DNA of 64,000 nucleotides. Source: Calditrichota bacterium. Its GTDB lineage: Bacteria; Calditrichota; Calditrichia; RBG-13-44-9; J042. Of the stretch, positions 26,236-36,400 are shown piece after piece (the first letter of the stretch is position 1; every line of letters starts with the position of its first letter). The position numbers and the translations under genes are program-made. The notes beneath the pieces are model-generated. The model saw only the letters and a list, made by a program, of their open reading frames with translations, was not told the DNA's origin and did no database searches. The DNA lies in the NCBI GenBank assembly GCA_013150955.1, contig JAADJD010000051.1, forward strand, positions 1 to 64,000. Reading direction: 5' to 3'.

Positions 26236-27117
26236 ATGATCATTGAAACGGACGAGGGCAAAATGATTACACTGGCGCTTCAGAAGTCGGGGCGATTGAG
26301 TGATCGCAGTCTCACGCTTTTAAACGAGGCAGGAATTCATTTAGAAAATGGGTCGTCCAACCGATTAAAGGCCACCGCCAGCAATTTTCCGGTGCAGGTT
26401 CTGTACTTACGGGACGATGACATCCCGGAATGTGTGGCCGACGGGGTTGCGGATGTGGGGATTGTGGGGCTCAATGTGGTGGAGGAAAAAGAACGGCCGG
26501 TAACGGTGGTGGAGCGCCTGGGATTTGCCCGCTGCCGGTTATCCATTGCGGTGCCCAGGGAATTTGCGTACACTTCGCTACAATCCCTGAATGGATTGCG
26601 GATTGCCACCTCGTATCCGCGCATTTTAGGAAAGTTCCTTCAGGAGCATCAAATCAAGGCTCAGATTCACGAAATCAGTGGCTCTGTGGAAGTGGCTCCG
26701 GGAATCGGGATGGCCGATGCCATTTTCGACATCGTGAGTACCGGCAGCACGTTGATCAGTAATGGACTGGTGGAAGTGGAAACGGTGATGCATTCGGAGG
26801 CGGTGCTGGTGGCGTCGCCAGACCTGTCTGCCGAAAAGTCCCGGATACTGGAGTCGTTGTTGTTTCGCTTTCGGGCGGTGATGAAGGCGCGTCGCTATCG
26901 CTACATATTACTCAATGCCCCCAACGAAGCGCTGGATGAAATTGCCCGCATTCTTCCGGGAATGAAAAGTCCCACGGTCATGCCCCTGGCCCTTCCGGGC
27001 TGGTCTTCGGTGCATTCGGTGATTCAGGAGGAAGATTTCTGGGAGATTATTGAGAATCTGAAAGCCGCCGGGGCACAGGGGATTCTGGTGATTCCCATTG
27101 AGAAAATGATTGTATGA
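26236..27117 (+). CDS. hisG: ATP phosphoribosyltransferase (long form)
   Basis: HisG condenses ATP and PRPP in the first step of histidine synthesis. At 293 residues this is the long, homohexameric form, with two catalytic lobes (about 1-215) and a C-terminal regulatory ACT/P-II-like domain (about 220-293) that binds histidine for feedback inhibition; HisZ is therefore not needed and none is seen. Motifs are LALQKSGRL (13-21), DVGIVGLNV (73-81) and the PRPP loop DAIFDIVSTGSTL (161-173). The ATG at 26236 follows AAGGAAGG. It is the first gene of an eight-gene operon, just after the attenuator, and hisD starts 10 bases after its stop. Confidence 0.95.
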   Translation: MIIETDEGKMITLALQKSGRLSDRSLTLLNEAGIHLENGSSNRLKATASNFPVQVLYLRDDDIPECVADGVADVGIVGLNVVEEKERPVTVVERLGFARCRLSIAVPREFAYTSLQSLNGLRIATSYPRILGKFLQEHQIKAQIHEISGSVEVAPGIGMADAIFDIVSTGSTLISNGLVEVETVMHSEAVLVASPDLSAEKSRILESLLFRFRAVMKARRYRYILLNAPNEALDEIARILPGMKSPTVMPLALPGWSSVHSVIQEEDFWEIIENLKAAGAQGILVIPIEKMIV

Positions 27118-27127
27118 GGTGTGGTCC

Positions 27128-28429
27128 ATGAAAGTTTATCGAACATCCGATCCGATGAATTGGCAGGACATTTTGAAGCGTCCGGTGCAAAAGCAACCGG
27201 AGATTGCCCGGCAGGTGGCGGACATTCTGGAGGCGGTGCGCCGCAGGGGCGATGCGGCCGTTCGGGAATTCACCGCCCGATACGATGGTGTGACGCTGGA
27301 ATCGTTTGAATTACCCGAAGAGGAGTGGCAATCGCAGGCGGAGGCGGTTTCTGAAGCGTTGCGGCGGGCCATTTCCCGGGCGGCAATGAACATCCGCTAT
27401 TTCCACCAGGCGCAATGGCAGCCGGAGGTGCTGGAGGTGGAGACGTCTCCCGGCATCGTGTGCTGGCGCCGCCCGGTTCCCATCCAGCGGGTGGGGATTT
27501 ACATTCCGGGGGGCAGCGCACCGTTGTTTTCCACCGTGCTGATGCTGGCCATCCCCGCGCAACTGGCCGGCTGCCCGCAGGTGCTTCTATTCACACCCCC
27601 TGCAAAAGGCGGGCAGGTGCATCCCGCCATCTTGTATGCCGCAAGGCTGGCAGGGGTGCACCGGGTGTTTCGCATTGGTGGAGCCCAGGCCATTGCGGCG
27701 ATGGCCTTTGGTACCGAGACGGTGCCGGCGGTTGATAAGATTTTTGGGCCGGGAAATGCTTTTGTTACCGAGGCCAAATCCCGGGTCGCCGCGGAAGGCG
27801 TGGCCATCGATTTACCCGCCGGACCGTCGGAAGTGTTCATCATTGCCGATGAGTCCGCCGATCCCGCCCTGGTGGCGGCCGACCTGCTGTCCCAGGCCGA
27901 ACATGGGGCCGACAGTCAGGTGATTCTGGCCACCCCCCATGCCGATCTGGTGACCCAGACCCTTGCCAGGCTGGAAGCACAGCTGAAGCAACTACCTCGA
28001 GAATCCATTGCCCGGCAGGCCCTGCAACACGCCCGGGCGCTGATCACCCGGAATCTGGACGAGGCGATGGAACTGGCCAATGCTTATGCCCCGGAGCATC
28101 TCATCCTGATGGTGCGGCAGCCAGGGGAGTGGGCCCGAAAGGTCGTCCATGCGGGATCGGTTTTTCTGGGAGCCCACACCCCGGAAGTGCTGGGCGATTA
28201 TGCTTCCGGTACCAATCACGTGCTGCCCACCGGTGGTGCCGCCCGGGCCTATTCCGGCGTGAGTGTGGAAAGTTTTGTCCGCTGGATCACCTTTCAGCAG
28301 GCCAGTGAAGCCGGCCTGCGTTCCCTGGGCCCGGATGTGGAAATACTGGCCCACGCCGAGCAACTGGATGCCCACGCCCGGGCCATCTCCCTGCGCCTGA
28401 ACACCCGGAAAGCGGAGAAAACCCCATGA
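27128..28429 (+). CDS. hisD: Histidinol dehydrogenase
   Basis: HisD catalyses the last two oxidations, histidinol to histidine, with NAD+ and a catalytic Zn. In this 433-residue protein, the signature segment [14 protein letters not shown] (183-196) and [14 protein letters not shown] (228-241) are clear. Zn-site residues align as Gln256, His259 and Asp357. The general acid/base pair is Glu323-His324 in YAPEHLIL. The ATG at 27128 follows GAGGTGTGG; an ATG at 27110 lies inside hisG and lacks a site. The stop overlaps hisC by 4 bases. Confidence 0.95.
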   Translation: MKVYRTSDPMNWQDILKRPVQKQPEIARQVADILEAVRRRGDAAVREFTARYDGVTLESFELPEEEWQSQAEAVSEALRRAISRAAMNIRYFHQAQWQPEVLEVETSPGIVCWRRPVPIQRVGIYIPGGSAPLFSTVLMLAIPAQLAGCPQVLLFTPPAKGGQVHPAILYAARLAGVHRVFRIGGAQAIAAMAFGTETVPAVDKIFGPGNAFVTEAKSRVAAEGVAIDLPAGPSEVFIIADESADPALVAADLLSQAEHGADSQVILATPHADLVTQTLARLEAQLKQLPRESIARQALQHARALITRNLDEAMELANAYAPEHLILMVRQPGEWARKVVHAGSVFLGAHTPEVLGDYASGTNHVLPTGGAARAYSGVSVESFVRWITFQQASEAGLRSLGPDVEILAHAEQLDAHARAISLRLNTRKAEKTP

Positions 28430-29475
28430 AGGTGCAGCAGTTGATCCGTCCCGAAATTTTGCGGGTAACGCCTTACCGATCGGCCCGGGAGGAATATCGC
28501 GGGAAAGAAGCCATCTGGCTGGATGCCAATGAAAACGCCTATGATATCCACCAGAACGGCCTGAATCGCTATCCCGATCCGTTGCAGTGGGAACTGAAGC
28601 AGCGCATTGCCGCCTGGAAAGGGGTGTCGGCCGATCAAATCTTTCTGGGCAATGGCAGCGATGAAGCGATCGATCTGCTGATTCGGGCCACCTGCCGGCC
28701 CTTCCGCGATGAAATTCTCATCACCCCACCCACCTACGGCATGTACCAGGTGCTGGCCGAAATTCAGGGAGTGGGTGTGCAGCGGGTAGTGCTGAATGAT
28801 CGGTTTCAACTGGATTTACCTCGAATCCTGTCGGCTATTTCGTTTACCACCCGGTTGATCTTCCTGTGTTCACCCAACAATCCCACCGGGAATGTGCTTC
28901 AGCGGGAAGATGTGGACACATTGTTGAAGAATTTTCCGGGATTGGTGGTGATCGACGAGGCGTACATCGATTTTGCAGACGACCCGGGCTGGCTGGCCGG
29001 ATTGAATGACCATCCCAATCTGGTCATTCTGCAGACCTTTTCCAAGGCCCTGGGACTGGCGGGGGCGCGGCTGGGGATGGCGTTTGCCCATCGGGAAATC
29101 ATCGCCGTACTGAATAAGATCAAATTTCCCTACAACGTGAACGAGCTCACGCTGGCGGCGGCGCATCGGGCGCTGGATCAATTGCCAGCCATGCAGCGCA
29201 CCCTGGAGTACATCCGAGAGCAACGGCAGTGGTTGTACGTCCGGTTAAAAGCCCATCCAGATGTGGTAACGGTGTACCCGTCTCAGGCCAATTTTTTGCT
29301 GGTGCGCTTTCGTCATGCGGCATCCATTTTACGGCATCTGTTGCAACGGGGCATTGTGGTACGGGATCGTTCCCGGCTTCCCCAATGTGAGGGGTGCCTG
29401 CGGATTACCGTGGGAACGGAGGAAGAAAATCGCCTGTTGATCCAGGCATTAAACGAATGGGAGCTTGTCCAATGA
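28426..29475 (+). CDS. hisC: Histidinol-phosphate aminotransferase
   Basis: This 349-residue PLP-dependent fold-type I aminotransferase converts imidazole acetol-phosphate and glutamate to histidinol-phosphate. The PLP lysine is Lys207 in TFSKALGLAGARLG, with the phosphate-contacting Arg in the same motif. CSPNNPTGN (148-156) and VIDEAYIDF (175-183, Asp and Tyr contacting PLP) are the other family landmarks. It starts by an ATGA overlap with hisD and ends by an ATGA overlap with hisB, so translation is coupled. Confidence 0.95.
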   Translation: MKVQQLIRPEILRVTPYRSAREEYRGKEAIWLDANENAYDIHQNGLNRYPDPLQWELKQRIAAWKGVSADQIFLGNGSDEAIDLLIRATCRPFRDEILITPPTYGMYQVLAEIQGVGVQRVVLNDRFQLDLPRILSAISFTTRLIFLCSPNNPTGNVLQREDVDTLLKNFPGLVVIDEAYIDFADDPGWLAGLNDHPNLVILQTFSKALGLAGARLGMAFAHREIIAVLNKIKFPYNVNELTLAAAHRALDQLPAMQRTLEYIREQRQWLYVRLKAHPDVVTVYPSQANFLLVRFRHAASILRHLLQRGIVVRDRSRLPQCEGCLRITVGTEEENRLLIQALNEWELVQ

Positions 29476-30563
29476 AACGCGTTTTATTCATCGATCGCGA
29501 TGGAACCATCATTCTGGAACCGGAAGATGAGCAGGTGGACGATTGGTCGAAATTGCGATTTTATCCCGGAGCCATCACGGCTCTGGCCCGCATTGCAGCG
29601 GAGTTAGAATTTGAGCTGGTCATGGTGACCAATCAGGATGGGCTGGGAACGGAATCTTTTCCGGAAGAAACCTTCTGGCCCATTCACAACTTTGTGCTGG
29701 ATACGCTGGCGGGGGAAGGGGTTCGATTTCGCGAAATCCTCATCGATCGATCGTTTCCGGAGGAAAATCGCCCTACCCGCAAGCCGGGAATTGAAATGCT
29801 GCGCCACTATTTGACGGGTGAGTTCGACCTTGCCCATTCTTATGTGATTGGCGATCGCGAAACCGATGTACAGCTGGCGCTGAATCTGGGGGCGCAGGCC
29901 ATTTTCCTTTCGGATCACTCGCATCCCGAGGCTGTACTGACCACCACGGATTGGCATGAGATTTACCGATTTTTAAAAGGGCGGGATCGGGAAGTGCACC
30001 TGCAGCGGGAAACGCAGGAAACCCGGGTGCGATTGACTCTGCAGCTGGATGGCCAGGGGAACTATCGGATTCAAACGGGACTGGGATTTCTGGATCACAT
30101 GCTGGCTCAGCTGGTGCGCCATTCGGGATGTGATCTGGTGCTGAATGTGCAGGGCGATCTGGAGGTGGATGAGCATCACACCATCGAGGATACGGCGCTG
30201 GCCCTGGGTGAGGCGTTTCGTCTGGCCCTGGGACGGAAAAAGGGCCTGAGCCGCTATGGATTTGTTCTACCCATGGACGAAGCACTGGCCCGGGTGGCGC
30301 TGGATTTTTCCGGAAGAAGCTGGCTGGTGTGGGAAGTTGCGTTTCGACGGGAACGGATTGGCGATGTACCCACCGAGATGTTTCACCATTTTTTCAAATC
30401 GTTTTGCGATACGGCGGGACTGAATCTGCACGTGCAGGCCAGCGGTGAAAATGATCACCACAAAATCGAAGCCGTTTTCAAGGCCGTGGGACGCGCCATC
30501 CGCCAGGCCATTCAACGAAATGCAGATGTCCGGGGAATTCCCAGTACCAAGGGGGTGCTATGA
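29472..30563 (+). CDS. hisB: Bifunctional histidinol-phosphatase / imidazoleglycerol-phosphate dehydratase
   Basis: This 363-residue fusion carries steps 6 and 8 of the pathway. The N-terminal HAD phosphatase (about 1-165) has the nucleophile motif DRDGT (Asp8, Asp10). The C-terminal IGP dehydratase (about 175-363) has the paired Mn-binding motifs DEHHTIEDTALALGEA and DHHKIEAVFKA plus the FLDHML segment. The same NB fusion occurs in enteric bacteria and many Bacteroidetes. I chose the ATG at 29472, in an ATGA overlap with hisC; a frame from 29394 would lie within hisC. It overlaps hisH by 4 bases. Confidence 0.95.
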   Translation: MKRVLFIDRDGTIILEPEDEQVDDWSKLRFYPGAITALARIAAELEFELVMVTNQDGLGTESFPEETFWPIHNFVLDTLAGEGVRFREILIDRSFPEENRPTRKPGIEMLRHYLTGEFDLAHSYVIGDRETDVQLALNLGAQAIFLSDHSHPEAVLTTTDWHEIYRFLKGRDREVHLQRETQETRVRLTLQLDGQGNYRIQTGLGFLDHMLAQLVRHSGCDLVLNVQGDLEVDEHHTIEDTALALGEAFRLALGRKKGLSRYGFVLPMDEALARVALDFSGRSWLVWEVAFRRERIGDVPTEMFHHFFKSFCDTAGLNLHVQASGENDHHKIEAVFKAVGRAIRQAIQRNADVRGIPSTKGVL

Positions 30564-31141
30564 AAGTGGCCATTCTGAAATACAATGCCGGCAATATTTA
30601 TTCCGTCCAGCTGGCGTTGAATCGGCTGGGCTACCCGGCTATCCTGACCGATGAGCCACAGGTTCTGGAGGCAGCGGACAAAATCATTTTCCCTGGCGTA
30701 GGAGAAGCCCGTTCGGCAATGGCCTATTTGCAACAACGGGGTCTGGATGCCTGGCTGGTGCAAACCCGTCAACCGGTACTGGGAATTTGCCTGGGCTTAC
30801 AGCTGCTGTGTGAATTTTCGGAGGAAAATCAGACTCCGGGATTGGGCATTTTCCCGGTGCGGGTGCGCCGATTTCCCCCGAAAGGAAAGGTGCCCCACAT
30901 GGGATGGAATACCATTGGCCAGCTAAAAGGCCCGTTATTCAATGGCATCTCTGAGGGGGCCTACGTGTATTTTGTGCACAGCTATTATCCGGAATTGACC
31001 CCATTAACCACGGCACGAACGGAATATCTGGTGCCATTCAGTGCCGCTATTGAAAGGGACAATTTTTTTGGGGTGCAATTCCACCCGGAAAAAAGTGGAA
31101 CCGTGGGAGAAAAAATATTGAGGAATTTTCTGGAACTATGA
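30560..31141 (+). CDS. hisH: Imidazole glycerol phosphate synthase, glutamine amidotransferase subunit
   Basis: This 193-residue class I glutaminase supplies ammonia to HisF. The catalytic triad is visible: Cys77 in GICLGLQLL, and His175 and Glu177 in QFHPEKSG. The N-terminal YNAGNIYSV and FPGVGEARSAM segments are typical of HisH. It overlaps hisB and hisA by 4 bases each. Its partner HisF is encoded two genes downstream. Confidence 0.95.
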   Translation: MKVAILKYNAGNIYSVQLALNRLGYPAILTDEPQVLEAADKIIFPGVGEARSAMAYLQQRGLDAWLVQTRQPVLGICLGLQLLCEFSEENQTPGLGIFPVRVRRFPPKGKVPHMGWNTIGQLKGPLFNGISEGAYVYFVHSYYPELTPLTTARTEYLVPFSAAIERDNFFGVQFHPEKSGTVGEKILRNFLEL

Positions 31142-31860
31142 TTCGCATTATACCGGCAATCGACATTATGGAAGGCAAATGTGTCCGCCTGCAGCAGGGT
31201 GATTTTCACCGCCAGACGGTGTATGCGGCGGATCCGGTGGAAGTGGCCCGACAATTACAGGATGCCGGGGTGCAGTATCTGCATCTGGTAGATCTGGATG
31301 GAGCGCGTAACGGTCGGGTGCAAAACTGGGCGGTGCTGGAGGCCATTCTGGCCCGGACCTCGTTGAAAGTGGATTTTAGTGGGGGCTTGAAAAATGATGA
31401 GGATCTGCAGCGGGCATTCGATCTGGGAGTGCATCAGGTGAGCCTGGGATCGGTGGCGGTGATTTTTCCGCTGAAGGTTTACAAATGGTTGCGCGATTTT
31501 GGGCCACAGAAAATTATCCTGAGTGCGGACGTTCGCCACAATCGAATTGTGATATCGGGTTGGCAGGAGGAGACCCAGATTTCTCTCATCCCATTTCTGG
31601 AAAGTTACCAGTCCATCGGGTTGAGGACCGTAACGGTAACGGATGTGTCCAGAGATGGGATGCTGGGAGGACCGGCATTCGATTTGTACCGCCAGTTGAG
31701 CCGACAGTTTCCCGGTTTGCGGCTGGTGGCCAGTGGTGGCGTCCGCACCATTCAGGATATCGAGGCCCTGGATGCGCTGGGGCTGGATGGGGTGATCATC
31801 GGGAAGGCGCTCTACGAAGGCCGGATTCAACTGAAAGAGCTGGAGAGGTTTCTATGTTAA
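31138..31860 (+). CDS. hisA: ProFAR isomerase (phosphoribosylformimino-AICAR-phosphate isomerase)
   Basis: This 240-residue (beta-alpha)8 barrel carries out the Amadori isomerisation before the HisHF step. The catalytic Asp9 (PAIDIMEGK) and the second acid Asp131 (ILSADVR) are in place, as are the phosphate-binding SGGL (81-84) and SGGVRTIQD segments and TDVSRDGM. It resembles HisF, as expected from their common origin. It overlaps hisH by 4 bases and hisF by 7. Confidence 0.95.
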   Translation: MIRIIPAIDIMEGKCVRLQQGDFHRQTVYAADPVEVARQLQDAGVQYLHLVDLDGARNGRVQNWAVLEAILARTSLKVDFSGGLKNDEDLQRAFDLGVHQVSLGSVAVIFPLKVYKWLRDFGPQKIILSADVRHNRIVISGWQEETQISLIPFLESYQSIGLRTVTVTDVSRDGMLGGPAFDLYRQLSRQFPGLRLVASGGVRTIQDIEALDALGLDGVIIGKALYEGRIQLKELERFLC

Positions 31861-32609
31861 CACGGCGGATTATCCCCTGTCTGGATGTTCAGGACGGACA
31901 AACGGTCAAGGGCGTGCATTTTGTAAATTTGCGTCGGGTGGGCGATCCGGTGACCCTGGGACAGTTTTACGCCCGCCAGGGGGCGGATGAGCTGGTGTAT
32001 CTGGACATCACCGCCACGGTAGAGAATCGCCGGGCGTGGGTGGAGATGGTGCAACGGGTGGCTCAGAAAATCAACATCCCATTCACCGTGGGTGGGGGGA
32101 TTCGGACCATTGGCGATGTGGAAAAGATGTTGCAGGCAGGGGCCGATAAGGTCAGTGTAAATTCGGCAGCGGTTCAGGAACCGGCGCTGGTAAATCGAAT
32201 GGCCCGGGAATTTGGCAGTCAGTGTATTGTTATCGCCATTGATGCCCGTCAGGAAGGAGGCGAGTGGTGGGTTTATACCCATGGCGGCCGTCAGCGGACG
32301 TTCTGGCGGGCCATTGACTGGGCCCGGGAAGTCACCGAGCGAGGTGCCGGCGAAATTCTGCTGACCTCCATGAATCACGATGGAACCCGGAATGGATTTG
32401 CCCTCGATATTACCCGGCAGCTGGCTGAAATGTTGCCGATTCCCGTCATTGCTTCGGGTGGGGCCGGACGCATGGAGCATTTCCTGAAAGTGTTTCGGGA
32501 GGGTAAGGCCGATGCCGCCCTGGCGGCCAGCGTGTTTCACTTTGGCCACTTTACCATCCCACAGCTTAAACAATTTTTGAAAATGAACGGGATTGAGGTA
32601 CGCTTATGA
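31854..32609 (+). CDS. hisF: Imidazole glycerol phosphate synthase, cyclase subunit
   Basis: This 251-residue (beta-alpha)8 barrel joins ammonia from HisH to PRFAR, giving IGP and AICAR. The catalytic acids fall at the canonical numbers Asp11 ([10 protein letters not shown]) and Asp130 (IVIAIDARQ). [10 protein letters not shown] (79-88) and [11 protein letters not shown] are the two phosphate-binding sites. The ATG at 31854 follows GAGAGG and overlaps the hisA stop by 7 bases, so long upstream extensions of the frame are not used. It overlaps hisIE by 4 bases. Confidence 0.95.
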   Translation: MLTRRIIPCLDVQDGQTVKGVHFVNLRRVGDPVTLGQFYARQGADELVYLDITATVENRRAWVEMVQRVAQKINIPFTVGGGIRTIGDVEKMLQAGADKVSVNSAAVQEPALVNRMAREFGSQCIVIAIDARQEGGEWWVYTHGGRQRTFWRAIDWAREVTERGAGEILLTSMNHDGTRNGFALDITRQLAEMLPIPVIASGGAGRMEHFLKVFREGKADAALAASVFHFGHFTIPQLKQFLKMNGIEVRL

Positions 32610-33223
32610 ACATCGATTTCGAAAAATCGAGTGGACTGGTACCGGTTATTGTCCAGGATAGCCGCGATGGACGGGTGTTGATGCTGGGATACATGAATCG
32701 TGAAGCCTTTCAACGCACGTTGCAAACCGGGAAAGTCACCTTCTTCAGTCGCTCCCGAAAGCAATTGTGGACAAAAGGGGAAACCTCTGGCAATGAGCTG
32801 CTGGTCAAGAGCATTCAACCGGATTGTGATGGCGATGCATTGTTAATTCGCGCCATTCCCACGGGGCCGGTCTGTCATACTGGCGAATCCACCTGCTTTG
32901 GGAACCACACCAATCCGGGATGGGGATTTCTCTTTGAGCTGGAACGCATCATCCATCAACGCAGGCAGGGTGGCGATGCCCAATCTTATACCCGGCGGCT
33001 ACTGGATCAGGGGACGGCTGCCCCGGGTCGCAAGCTGGTGGAGGAGTCCACAGAAGTCCTGATTGCCGCGCTCTCCGAAGGAAAAGCACGGGTGGTCGAA
33101 GAAGCTGCAGATTTGCTTTATCATTTGCTGGTGCTTCTGGTCGATCAGGGGGTGGAATTGCACCAGGTGGAGCAGGTTTTGCGTAAACGACATCAAAAAC
33201 GATCCCGGCAAAACACGCCCTGA
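32606..33223 (+). CDS. hisIE: Bifunctional PR-AMP cyclohydrolase / PR-ATP pyrophosphatase
   Basis: This 205-residue fusion covers the second and third pathway steps. The N-terminal HisI part (about 1-112) has FFSRSRKQLWTKGE, the metal-binding DCDGDALL (Cys74, Asp75, Asp77) and Zn cysteines Cys90 and Cys97. The C-terminal HisE part (about 115-205) is an all-alpha NTP pyrophosphohydrolase with EESTEV, EEAADLLYHLLVLL. It is the last gene of the operon. A short GATCTCC/GGAGATC hairpin (33230-33251) follows but lacks a T run, so it is only a weak terminator candidate. Confidence 0.95.
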   Translation: MNIDFEKSSGLVPVIVQDSRDGRVLMLGYMNREAFQRTLQTGKVTFFSRSRKQLWTKGETSGNELLVKSIQPDCDGDALLIRAIPTGPVCHTGESTCFGNHTNPGWGFLFELERIIHQRRQGGDAQSYTRRLLDQGTAAPGRKLVEESTEVLIAALSEGKARVVEEAADLLYHLLVLLVDQGVELHQVEQVLRKRHQKRSRQNTP

Positions 33224-33439
33224 GTTTGAGATCTCCTTCGCCGTGGAGATCATCCCTGAACGTCCGATCAGACGATGATTCTCCGGAACCCATTTCTGAA
33301 ATCGAATGGGGTAAAGAGCGGAAAAATACCCCGGAGTGTGTTTGCCGTAACAATCATGGCAAGATAAAGTTCTTACTTTATTTAACGACTATGAGAGGAA
33401 CGCAGCGAAGAGGTGATTACAATTTTCACAGGAGGATAT

Positions 33440-36400
33440 ATGAAAATCTACCTGTCTTGGTACACGTTTCTGTCTGTCGTCGCGGTTTCCCTTTTTGCCG
33501 GTGAGCCCAGCCGAATTGTCCTTACTGTGGATCCGGGCTATGTTTTTTCCCATTTTGAATGGGACGAGGCCGGGGCTCAGGTGAGCATCTCGGTGTTCGA
33601 TTCCGCCGGGAATGCAGTGCCCGAAAACACCCCCATTGCGATTGTGACCACAGCAAGCCGCACATTACCGGATACCATGTACAGTTCTCAGCTGTTTAAA
33701 GTGGATTATGATCCCAGTTACCGAAATGTTTATTACTTCTGGACGGATGCGCAGGGCAAAGTAACCGCCGTTTATCGGCCAAGGGTTTATGTGAGTCCGG
33801 GAGACAGTCTACTGGTGTGGGTCAGTGCCCACCGGGTGGTTTTCTCCGATCCGGCCGATCCATCCACTGCTACCCGTTCCGGGGGAACCATTCTGGATGA
33901 AGCAAACAGTCTCATGCCCATTCTGGTGGGAATTACCAATTACGAGATTACCGTGAACGGTCGGTTTGGCGATCATTACGTGTTTGAAGGCTACCAGTTG
34001 TTCGAGGTGGATTCCACTCTCATCCGCATCCGGTATTTCGATGCAATTGGTCGGGCCTTGCCGCCGGGGGTACCGGTGGGGATCAGCATTATCAGGCCGA
34101 AAATCTGGGGAACGCTTATCGGACAACAGATTTTGCACCGGGATACCATCCCCCAATCCATTGGTTTTCCGGAGGAGCACCGGTACTATTTTCGCACAGA
34201 TGCCCGTGGTGAGATTGAATTTATCTACATACCGGCAAATGTGGGGGCGGTCGTGAATGGCCGGGGCGACAGTTACAGTCCCTGGCATTATTGGTACGAG
34301 ATGAACAAGGATTATTACAATTCAAAAGAAGAAGCCTTTCAGGAGTGGGAGCAAGCGCGAACCGTTCGCATGGAGATTCGTAGCGCTCGTTATCAAGAAA
34401 ACGATGAATGGAGAATCGGCGGCATTTTATCCAGTCGTCAGGGGAAACTGCCGGTGCTGGTAGGGCCGTCGTTGATCAATATACAAACCACAGGAGAAAT
34501 TTTTGGTAGCCGCTATTTGTTTACCAACAAAACCCGGGTGGAGCGTGCGCGCGTTTCCCTCACGCTGCTGGACGATCTGGAACGGCCGGTAATGCCGACC
34601 ACACCGGTTACCCTGGTGAATGCGGTCATCACCCGAGATGCCAGCAGTGGAGATTGTTATCCCTTTATTTTCGGACGATTGGTTGCCATAAATGGGCCTG
34701 CGGTTACCTATTTACCAAATGACTGTGGTGACCCCAATTTCTGGGCCGTTGTGCGGGTGGGGCAAAACGGCCAGGTCGATTTAAAAGTGGAGCCGCCCTA
34801 TGCTTCCCTGCGTTCGGAAAAACCCCACTGGGGCAATTATAACGATCCCTACCTGGAACCCCGCCTCTATACTATGGATGGGAAATTTACCATGTTGACC
34901 CTGGATGATAATGCCCAACTTCCCGTTTTAACCAGTGCTTACGATGTGTTTGTATCGTTTAAGCCATCTTATCTGGGGCCGGGCAAGGTGTTTTCGCGCG
35001 CCCGTATTCGGGTGCACGACACGCAGGGACGACCGGTGCCGAGGGGCGCCACCCTGCGCTTTCAGGTGGACAGGGGAACGTTGTTTGGCACCTATTCCAA
35101 CGAGGTGGAAACATTCATCATGCAGCCGGGACGCATTACCATCCCCTATTTTTCGCCCACGCGCAGTCTGGCCTCCCAGACCACCGCGACGTTGAGTGTT
35201 TTTAAAACCATTCGGGATCCTTTTGGTCTGGGCTTGAAATCGCCTCTGGGAACCGGCACCATTATCCTGGAAGGAATTGCTTACAGCCCGTTTGATCCCA
35301 GTCTGGGTAAATTGATTTTCGGTAAATCGTTTTCGGATATTTTGGCCGATTTAAACCCGCTGAAGGCCCTGGGCAGTATGCGCAAAATGGCCGATCAGGC
35401 AGCCGCGGCACGGGAATCGCGGAAACGGTTGCTTCAGCTGGCTGCTGATTCGGAAGCTTCCGATGAAGAAATTCGGCAAGCTTATCAGGATTTCTGGAAC
35501 AACTTCAACCATTTAAAGCAGACCATCGGCGAGTTCATTCAGGACGTTCCTGGAACCAGCTTCGATCCCAATTTCCCCATCACTTCCCAGGGTACGGTAA
35601 CAGACATTCTGGAAAAGGGGATTCGGCGCTATTATCAGGATGAGATCATGGGCAAATTAAAATCGGAGCTGGAGGGACAGGTCAACGATTTTATCCAGCA
35701 TCAGATCCTGCGGCCCTTTTACAACCCCAATAATGGTGTGCAGGTTCAGGCCGTATCTGCCCTGCAGGTGCAGGCACCGTATGTGTCGGTGAAACTGAAT
35801 ACGGTACTGCATTTTCTGGATGGGGAAACGGGAATGTTCAAAGTGTATGCCTTTACGTTTCGGGTGACGGGATTTCGGGATACCCCGGCCGAATCCCTCT
35901 TTGCCGCCACCGATCAGTATCCATTGTCTCCCTATTTATTTCCGGAGGAGATGTTTCGGGATCTGGCCCCCGGTCAGCCGGTGATTTCACCCGGAATCGT
36001 GGAAGTGGCCGAAGTGGTGAATTCGAATCAGGTAGAAATGGTGGCGCTGGGGGTGGTTTGTGCCAGCGAAAACGTGATTGCCGAAGCGGTGTTAGAAGCC
36101 ACGGCGTGGGACACGGCCGCAACACAGCTGGAATGGCTGGACGGAAATGGAGTGCAATTGTCCGGCACGGCAGTGGATTTTAACAGCGGTGTGCTGGATT
36201 CCGTGAAGCTGTTCATTTTAAAAATGACCCCACCCTACCCGGTAAACGAAACCGACAGCACGGTGATTCATGCGGCATATGCACTGGGACATTTCACGTT
36301 ACCGGATAGCAGCATCCAGCCGCTAACTTTTGTCCAGCCAGGTGTATTCACCATTGATCTGAACGCCATTGAACCCGATTCGTCCCTGCTGCCCGCCCGG

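Noticed and set aside
27110..27127. Earlier ATG for hisD
   Set aside because: It lies within the end of hisG without a ribosome binding site; the ATG at 27128 has one and matches the usual HisD length.
29394..29471. Earlier start for hisB
   Set aside because: It is inside hisC and would add 26 residues before the HAD motif, which normally starts near residue 5; the ATGA overlap start is better.
33230..33251. Terminator after hisIE
   Set aside because: The 7-base stem is perfect but has no T run after it, so I do not list it as a terminator.
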